Of a DNA stretch of 36,850 bases, positions 32,439-36,850 are shown in pieces. Each line of letters opens with the position of its first letter. Position 1 is the first letter of the stretch. The position numbers were made by a program, and so were the translations under genes. Where the stretch lies: the NCBI GenBank assembly GCA_040880235.1, contig JBBDIX010000022.1, positions 1 to 36,850 of the forward strand, in the 5' to 3' direction. The notes under the pieces are model-generated. The model had not been told where the DNA came from. It saw nothing but the letters and a program-made list of their open reading frames with translations, and searched no databases. This stretch comes from JBBDIX01 sp040880235 (GTDB lineage Bacteria; Actinomycetota; Nitriliruptoria; Nitriliruptorales; Nitriliruptoraceae).

Positions 32439-33188
32439 GTGTCACCGATCCTGCTCGCCCACGCTGGCCCCGGATCAACCTGGCAGGCTGCCGTGGTGGT
32501 GATCGGCGTCGTGCTCGCGTGTGCCGTCGTGCTGGTCGCGGCAGGCGTCCTGACGCTCGATGGACCGGCCGACCTGGTCGCCGTCATGGCCGTCGCCGTG
32601 TCACTGGGCGCCATCGGCATGCTCGGTCGCGAGTGGATCTCCGACGGGATCGGCTGGGCGCTGCCGGTCGCGATCGTCGCGCTGCTCACGCTGGGTGTCG
32701 CCGTGTGGACGCGCCTGGGAATCGCCGCGACCTCCCCGCTGTTCGCCGGATTCCTCGCGCTCGCGCTCGTCGGCTGCGTGGTGCTGTACGGCCCGCTGAC
32801 CATCGCGCTGCATCCCCCGGCCGACCTGCTCCCGCTGTCACACGACGCGACCCTGACCATCGTGGCCCCCGCCGACGGGGAGACCCTCGCCGCGGGGGCC
32901 ACCAACGTCGTCGTCCGAGTCGACGGGGGCAGCATCGGTCCGGTGCGTTCCGAGGTGTCCGACCTCGGTGACGATCCGGAGGAGGCAGGGTCGCTGACGG
33001 TGTTCCTGGACGATCGCCGCGTGGATTCCACGTGGGACGGGTGCGCCGTGGCCGCGCCGTGCGACCAGGTGACGTTCCCCGTCACTCTCGAGCCGGGGAC
33101 ACACCGGCTGACCGTGGAGCTCACTCGGGGCGACGGAACACCGCTCGCACCGTTCGTCGCCGACCGCGTCGACGTCACCGCGCGCTGA
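32439..33188 (+). CDS. Membrane protein with four helices and a C-terminal extracytoplasmic Ig-like domain, function unknown
   Basis: The 249-residue protein starts SPILLAHAGPG, then has four hydrophobic helices: ~18-42, ~48-66, ~74-98 and ~102-127. A C-terminal β-rich domain follows (~135-249: ATLTIVAPADGETLAAGATNVVVRVDGG, then LTVFLDDRRVDSTWDGCAVAAPCDQVTFPVTLEPGTHRLTVELTRGDG). The repeated strand pattern and the closing GTHRLTVEL resemble Ig-like or fibronectin-like folds, and two Cys could form a disulfide outside the cell. The GTG has GAGGGAG 6 nt upstream. It is divergent from dapA and converges on a small membrane gene. No family is recognised. Confidence 0.7.
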   Translation: MSPILLAHAGPGSTWQAAVVVIGVVLACAVVLVAAGVLTLDGPADLVAVMAVAVSLGAIGMLGREWISDGIGWALPVAIVALLTLGVAVWTRLGIAATSPLFAGFLALALVGCVVLYGPLTIALHPPADLLPLSHDATLTIVAPADGETLAAGATNVVVRVDGGSIGPVRSEVSDLGDDPEEAGSLTVFLDDRRVDSTWDGCAVAAPCDQVTFPVTLEPGTHRLTVELTRGDGTPLAPFVADRVDVTAR

Positions 33189-33200
33189 GCCGCACGGCTC
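33187..33200 (+). terminator. Short hairpin overlapping the stop of the Ig-like-domain membrane gene
   Basis: GAGCC-GCAC-GGCTC begins within the stop codon and forms a 5-bp stem with a 4-nt loop (6 bp if the loop closes). It lies between convergent genes. Confidence 0.35.
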
Positions 33201-33232
33201 CCGGGCCGCACGTCACCACCCCGACTTCTGCG

Positions 33233-33610
33233 TCAGCGTCGGCGACCGCCGCGCGCCGCGGTGGTCGAGAACGCCGCGAACGCCACCAGGGCCACGACCC
33301 GCTGAACGTCGTCCACCGGAACCAACGGCAGCGACGGGACCCATTCGGCGACACGGACCGGGAGCGCAGGCAGCAGGAACAACAGCACGACCATCGCCGC
33401 GACCGCGACGGCCAGCCGGTCGCGGAGCCCCGCAGAACACAGCACGGCGACCACGACGCCCACGGCGACGTAGCAGGCGATCGACCACCAGATGCTCGTG
33501 TCCCCGTCACGTGCGTTGGAACCCTCGAGGATCCGGGCGAGGTCGAGGAGCAACAGCGTCACCAGACCCGTGACGAGGCCCACCAGCACGGACCGCACGC
33601 TTCCATTCAC
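33233..33610 (-). CDS. Small four-helix membrane protein coupled to thyX, function unknown
   Basis: The 125-residue protein has four predicted membrane segments: SVLVGLVTGLVTLLLLDLARIL, WWSIACYVAVGVVVAVLCSAG, LAVAVAAMVVLLFLLPAL and VVALVAFAAFSTTAA. A polar loop lies after the first. The GTG overlaps the thyX stop (GTGA) and has GGAG 8 nt upstream inside the thyX end, so it is translated with thyX. No family is recognised. Confidence 0.7.
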   Translation of the reverse strand: MNGSVRSVLVGLVTGLVTLLLLDLARILEGSNARDGDTSIWWSIACYVAVGVVVAVLCSAGLRDRLAVAVAAMVVLLFLLPALPVRVAEWVPSLPLVPVDDVQRVVALVAFAAFSTTAARGGRRR

Positions 33611-35205
33611 CGAGGCGTCTCCTCCATCCGGGCGGCGTCGCGGCGACGTTCCGCCGCACGTTCCGACTCGAGTCGTTCGAGTTCCGCTGCACCGTGGTCC
33701 ACGTGGACCATCGCATCCGCGACCGCGCGGTGCCCGGCGATCTCGCCGATCTGTCGGTGCATCTCCTGCACGATGCGGCGGTACTGCGGGTGACCCTGCG
33801 GGGTCGAACGCAGTTCGAGCATCTGCATCGCCGCGCGGGCGTTGAACTGCATGGCGTAGCGGACACGATAGGCGAAGCACACCGCGTACTGGGCCTGCAC
33901 CGGGTGGTCACGCACCAGCAGTTCGTACAGGGATGCCGACCGTTCGAGTGCCTCGCGCCAGCGATCGGCGAATCCCGCCTCCTCGAGCTCGGTCGGGACC
34001 TCGAAGCCGTGGGCGGGCGTGAGCTGCTGCCACTCGATGGTCAGCATCCGGTGGCGCTGGAGGTCACGGAACCCGCCGTAGTCCCCCAGCACGTCGAACC
34101 GGTACCAGACGCGTTCGAGGGCGCGTCCGGGACGGTGCCGTCGGTTGGTCCGTTCACCCACGTAGGCACGCAGCACCTCGGCCCGTCGTTCGGCGGGCCA
34201 GGTACGCACCATCCCTTCCAGCTGATGCTCGGACACCGTCACGTGCGGGTAGAGCGCCCCGACGACGAGCGCCACCTCGGCGTCGACCGGGTCGCGGGGA
34301 CCGAAGTCGGTCAGGACCACGGGCTCGGCGGGAGCCGGAGTCGCGTCGACGAACCGGTCGGCAAGTTCCCGGGTGGCCCGGCGCGTGGTGGCGAGGTAGT
34401 CCGTCCACACGCCCCCACGTTCCGGACGGTCGACCCGCGTCAGGAACGACGGGATGACGTGGCGAAGCTCCCGCAGCAGACCGTCGGCGATCGCGTGGGA
34501 CTCGGCGAGGTCGTCGGCACGCAGCCGCAGCAACAGCTGCTCGTAGGACTGCCCTGACGCGAACATCCCGACGTTCGAACAGGTCGCGGCGGGGAGCATC
34601 CCGCGCAGCAGGTCGAGGGCCTTGGCCTTCGTGGTGCTGTCGTGGACGAACCTCGACGTGTCGTCGTCCTTCGGCCACCGCCTGCGGACCCAGTCGAGCA
34701 CGTCGGGCACGAGCCCCGAGTACAGGTCGAAGATGGCGTCGAGTTCGCGTTCGTAGGCCTCGGCGTGTGGGCCGGCCATCACGTCGGCGTCGCGGTGGTA
34801 CCGATACCGACCCCCGGGCCGGGTGTCGTAGGCGATGTAGCGCGTGGACTGCTCCAGGTAGGCCGCGAGCCGGCCCCACTCGATGCGCTTGGTCGCCAGG
34901 TTCGACACGTTCTCGAGCGCGACGTGGGCCCCCCCGAGCTGTGCGACGGAGTCATCCCCGTACTCGTTGAACACCCGCTGGTAGAGGCCCTCGGCCCGGG
35001 CTGCGGGATCATCCGTGGAGACGTCGGCGGCGAACTCGTCGAGGAACAGGTCGCGCAGGGAACCGCCGTAGCGCGAGTAGCGGGCGAACAGCGCGCCCTT
35101 GACCACCTCGGGCAGGTCGGTGAGGGCGAACACGTCCCCGTCGACGTCGGTGAGGTGCCGCGCGAGCAGGGCCCGCTCGTCGTCGTCGAGGTGCCGGTCG
35201 GTCAC
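33607..35205 (-). CDS. thyX: FAD-dependent thymidylate synthase, double-length (tandem-domain) form
   Basis: The 532-residue protein is about twice the length of classic ThyX (~250) and reads as two ThyX-like halves. ThyX methylates dUMP to dTMP using FAD and methylene-tetrahydrofolate. The classic motif RHRxxSxNxxSxR is divided. In half one (W110 to Y123) the Ser120 and Arg122 end is kept (EQSTRY) but the leading Arg-His is lost. In half two (384 to 397) RHR is kept but the later Ser and Arg are replaced by Gln and Thr. The second half ends with a ThyX-like FNARAAMQMLELRSTPQGHPQYRRI. It lies near dapA as in M. tuberculosis. The GTG has GAGG 5 nt upstream. The assignment follows the long ThyX annotation group; activity is not certain. 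Confidence 0.8.
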   Translation of the reverse strand: MTDRHLDDDERALLARHLTDVDGDVFALTDLPEVVKGALFARYSRYGGSLRDLFLDEFAADVSTDDPAARAEGLYQRVFNEYGDDSVAQLGGAHVALENVSNLATKRIEWGRLAAYLEQSTRYIAYDTRPGGRYRYHRDADVMAGPHAEAYERELDAIFDLYSGLVPDVLDWVRRRWPKDDDTSRFVHDSTTKAKALDLLRGMLPAATCSNVGMFASGQSYEQLLLRLRADDLAESHAIADGLLRELRHVIPSFLTRVDRPERGGVWTDYLATTRRATRELADRFVDATPAPAEPVVLTDFGPRDPVDAEVALVVGALYPHVTVSEHQLEGMVRTWPAERRAEVLRAYVGERTNRRHRPGRALERVWYRFDVLGDYGGFRDLQRHRMLTIEWQQLTPAHGFEVPTELEEAGFADRWREALERSASLYELLVRDHPVQAQYAVCFAYRVRYAMQFNARAAMQMLELRSTPQGHPQYRRIVQEMHRQIGEIAGHRAVADAMVHVDHGAAELERLESERAAERRRDAARMEETPR

Positions 35206-35379
35206 GTTCGCCTCGTGCTCGGACGGTGACGCCGACGGGAGTCCGGTCGCGTCTGGGACGGCGGCACACCCGCGTGGCGATGGGCGCAGAGCGCAGTCGT
35301 ACGATGGCGCCTGGGCGAGCGAGCCTACCGGCGCACCGTGTCGATCCTCGGCACGCGCCACACGACGTGCGGAGGATCC
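35206..35379. promoter_or_regulatory. Divergent thyX / ABC exporter intergenic region
   Basis: No gene is seen in these 174 bp. The palindrome TCGTACGA at about 35298-35305 contains TACGAT on the forward strand (35300-35305), a plausible -10 for the exporter, and a similar block facing thyX. No -35 is convincing. Confidence 0.3.
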
Positions 35380-36850
35380 ATGCGCGGGGGCGGAACCGGA
35401 ATGCACCGGGGCGGCGGCATGCCGCTGCGTCCGCTCGGTGACGCGCGCGAGATGGCCCAGCGTCGCTTCGATCGTGTCGTGATCCGCAGGGCCTGGGGCC
35501 TCGCGCGTCCGTATCGCCGTCGCCTCGTGGGGTTCCTGCTGGTGATCGTCGCGGGCGCGGCGGTCGCCGCCACTCCTCCGCAACTGGCGCGGCTCGCACT
35601 CGACGACGCGATCCCCGGCGGCGACCGTGGCCTGTTGTGGCTGCTGTTCGGCGCGATGCTGGTCGTCGCCCTGACCGTCGCGGCCCTGTCGATGACCGAA
35701 CGGTTCCTGTCGTCGTCCATCGGCGAGGGCCTCATCCTCGACCTGCGCACCATGCTCTACCGGCACGTGCAGGCCATGCCGATCGCCTTCTTCACCCGAA
35801 CCCAGACCGGTTCGCTGATCACCCGGCTCAACAACGACGTGATCGGCGCCCAGCGAGCCCTGACCGGAACGCTCGGCGGCATCGTCGACAACCTCATCGG
35901 GGTGACGGTCACGCTCGTGGCCATGATGATCCTCGAGTGGCGGGTGACGCTGCTCGCGATGGTCCTGCTGCCGGGGTTCGTCATCCCGGCACGGATCGTC
36001 GGCCGGCGCCTGCAGCAGCTCTCCCGGCGGTCGATGGAACTGAACGCCGAGATGAACACCGTGATGACGGAGCGGTTCCACGTCGCCGGCGCACTGCTCG
36101 TCAAGCTGTTCGGCCGGATCGACCGCGAGGTCGACGTCTTCCATGACCGAGCGGCGCAGGTCGCCCATCTGGGGGTTCGTACGGCCATCCACGGCCGGGC
36201 CCTGTTCGCCAGCCTCGGCTTCGTCGGCGCGTCGGCCGTCGCGCTGGTCTACCTCGTCGGCGGGCACCTGCACATCGCCGATCCGACGCTGGGTGTGGGC
36301 ACGATCGTCGCGCTGGCCATGTACGTCACCCAGCTCTACGGGCCCCTGGCGCAGCTGTCCAATGCCCGCGTGGACCTGATGGCGGCGCTGGTGAGCTTCG
36401 AACGGGTCTTCGAGGTGCTCGACCTGCCGCACTCGATCCGGGAACAGCCCGACGCACGGGAACTCGTCAACGCGCGGGGCCACGTCCGGTTCGACCGGGT
36501 GTCGTTCCGCTACCCGTCCGCCGAAGGCACCTCACTCGCGTCGCTGGAGGGTCCCCGGACCGAGCACGGCACGGACGCCTCGGACTGGATCCTGCACGAC
36601 ATCCATCTGGACGTCGCTCCCGGCACGATGGTCGCCGTGGTCGGACCGTCCGGCGCCGGCAAGTCGACGCTGTCGTCGCTGCTGCCCCGCCTCTACGACG
36701 TGACCGAGGGTCGCGTGCTCGTCGACGGCACGGACGTGCGCGACCTGACGCTCGACTCCCTGCGCGGGGCGATCGGCGTGGTCAGCCAGGACGCACACCT
36801 GTTCCACGACTCGATCGCGGCCAACCTGCGCTACGCCCGGCCCGACGCGA
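35380..36850 (+). CDS. ABC transporter, fused permease and ATP-binding subunit (type IV exporter), 3' end outside window
   Basis: The visible 490 residues hold an N-terminal basic segment (~1-40), a six-helix ABC exporter membrane domain (~45-340; e.g. RLVGFLLVIVAGAAVAA, and the coupling-loop region FFTRTQTGSLITRLNNDV), then the start of the nucleotide-binding domain. The Walker A is GPSGAGKST (~425) and the Q-loop is VVSQDAHLFHDSI. The signature and Walker B lie beyond the edge. A 25-residue insert (EGTSLASLEGPRTEHGTDAS) lies between the first strands of the ATPase domain. The ATG is placed 4 nt after GGAGG. This architecture fits a homodimeric or heterodimeric multidrug/lipid exporter; substrate is unknown. 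Confidence 0.92.
   Translation, partial: MRGGGTGMHRGGGMPLRPLGDAREMAQRRFDRVVIRRAWGLARPYRRRLVGFLLVIVAGAAVAATPPQLARLALDDAIPGGDRGLLWLLFGAMLVVALTVAALSMTERFLSSSIGEGLILDLRTMLYRHVQAMPIAFFTRTQTGSLITRLNNDVIGAQRALTGTLGGIVDNLIGVTVTLVAMMILEWRVTLLAMVLLPGFVIPARIVGRRLQQLSRRSMELNAEMNTVMTERFHVAGALLVKLFGRIDREVDVFHDRAAQVAHLGVRTAIHGRALFASLGFVGASAVALVYLVGGHLHIADPTLGVGTIVALAMYVTQLYGPLAQLSNARVDLMAALVSFERVFEVLDLPHSIREQPDARELVNARGHVRFDRVSFRYPSAEGTSLASLEGPRTEHGTDASDWILHDIHLDVAPGTMVAVVGPSGAGKSTLSSLLPRLYDVTEGRVLVDGTDVRDLTLDSLRGAIGVVSQDAHLFHDSIAANLRYARPDA

Noticed and set aside
1..36850. CRISPR array, tRNA or rRNA genes, insertion sequences, prophage
   Set aside because: No regularly spaced repeats, no cloverleaf-like sequence, no transposase or integrase and no target duplications were seen anywhere in the window.

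Overview
The window is a high-GC, densely packed chromosomal segment from an actinomycete-type (Actinomycetota) bacterium. Many genes start with GTG, adjacent genes often overlap by four bases (GTGA or ATGA), and Shine-Dalgarno sequences are GGAGG-like. The operators look like LexA boxes of the mycobacterial/Bacillus type (GAAC-N4-GTTC). From memory, the gene order matches the Mycobacterium tuberculosis block that runs thyX-dapA-rnj-ftsK-pgsA-recA-recX-miaB-(extradiol-dioxygenase-like)-miaA-dapF-hflX-lexA-chiZ-nrdR. The proteins look divergent, and class II NrdJ, a double-length ThyX and the inserted genes suggest a deep-branching lineage such as Nitriliruptoria or Acidimicrobiia. That placement is inference. 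I see no rRNA, tRNA, insertion sequence, prophage or CRISPR array.

Layout from left to right. Positions 1-835 hold the end-truncated gene for a chromate-type transporter. Next come class II ribonucleotide reductase nrdJ, an AI-2E-family permease, an amidase, a GNAT acetyltransferase with an extra C-terminal domain, and a double hot-dog protein. Then follow nrdR, a LysM-type membrane protein divergent from lexA, and hflX-dapF running towards lexA. A penicillin-acylase-family gene sits on the opposite strand between dapF and miaA. The leftward run recA-recX-(small membrane protein)-miaB-(LigB-like)-miaA follows; the LigB-like gene is broken by a 10-N assembly gap. Divergent from recA is a DEDDh exonuclease. 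Then come the leftward block rodZ-like-rimO-pgsA-cinA, a small membrane protein, ftsK, dapA-rnj, two unrecognised membrane proteins, a tandem-domain thyX, and the 5' part of an ABC exporter.

The functional theme is DNA damage response plus dNTP supply. LexA, RecA, RecX, a probable SOS cell-division inhibitor and a possible SOS exonuclease lie together. Four SOS boxes sit between lexA and the LysM gene, and one sits between recA and the exonuclease. Separately, recA and the LysM gene share an identically spaced element, TGTCACAC-N8-TACGGT, which resembles the LexA-independent damage promoter (RecA-NDp/PafBC type) of mycobacteria. NrdR is encoded here, and nrdJ carries a NrdR-box pair plus two DnaA boxes upstream. 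ThyX supplies dTMP. The rest is tRNA and ribosome modification (miaA, miaB, rimO), ribosome rescue (hflX), lysine/cell-wall precursor synthesis (dapA, dapF), lipid synthesis (pgsA), RNA decay (rnj) and chromosome partition (ftsK).
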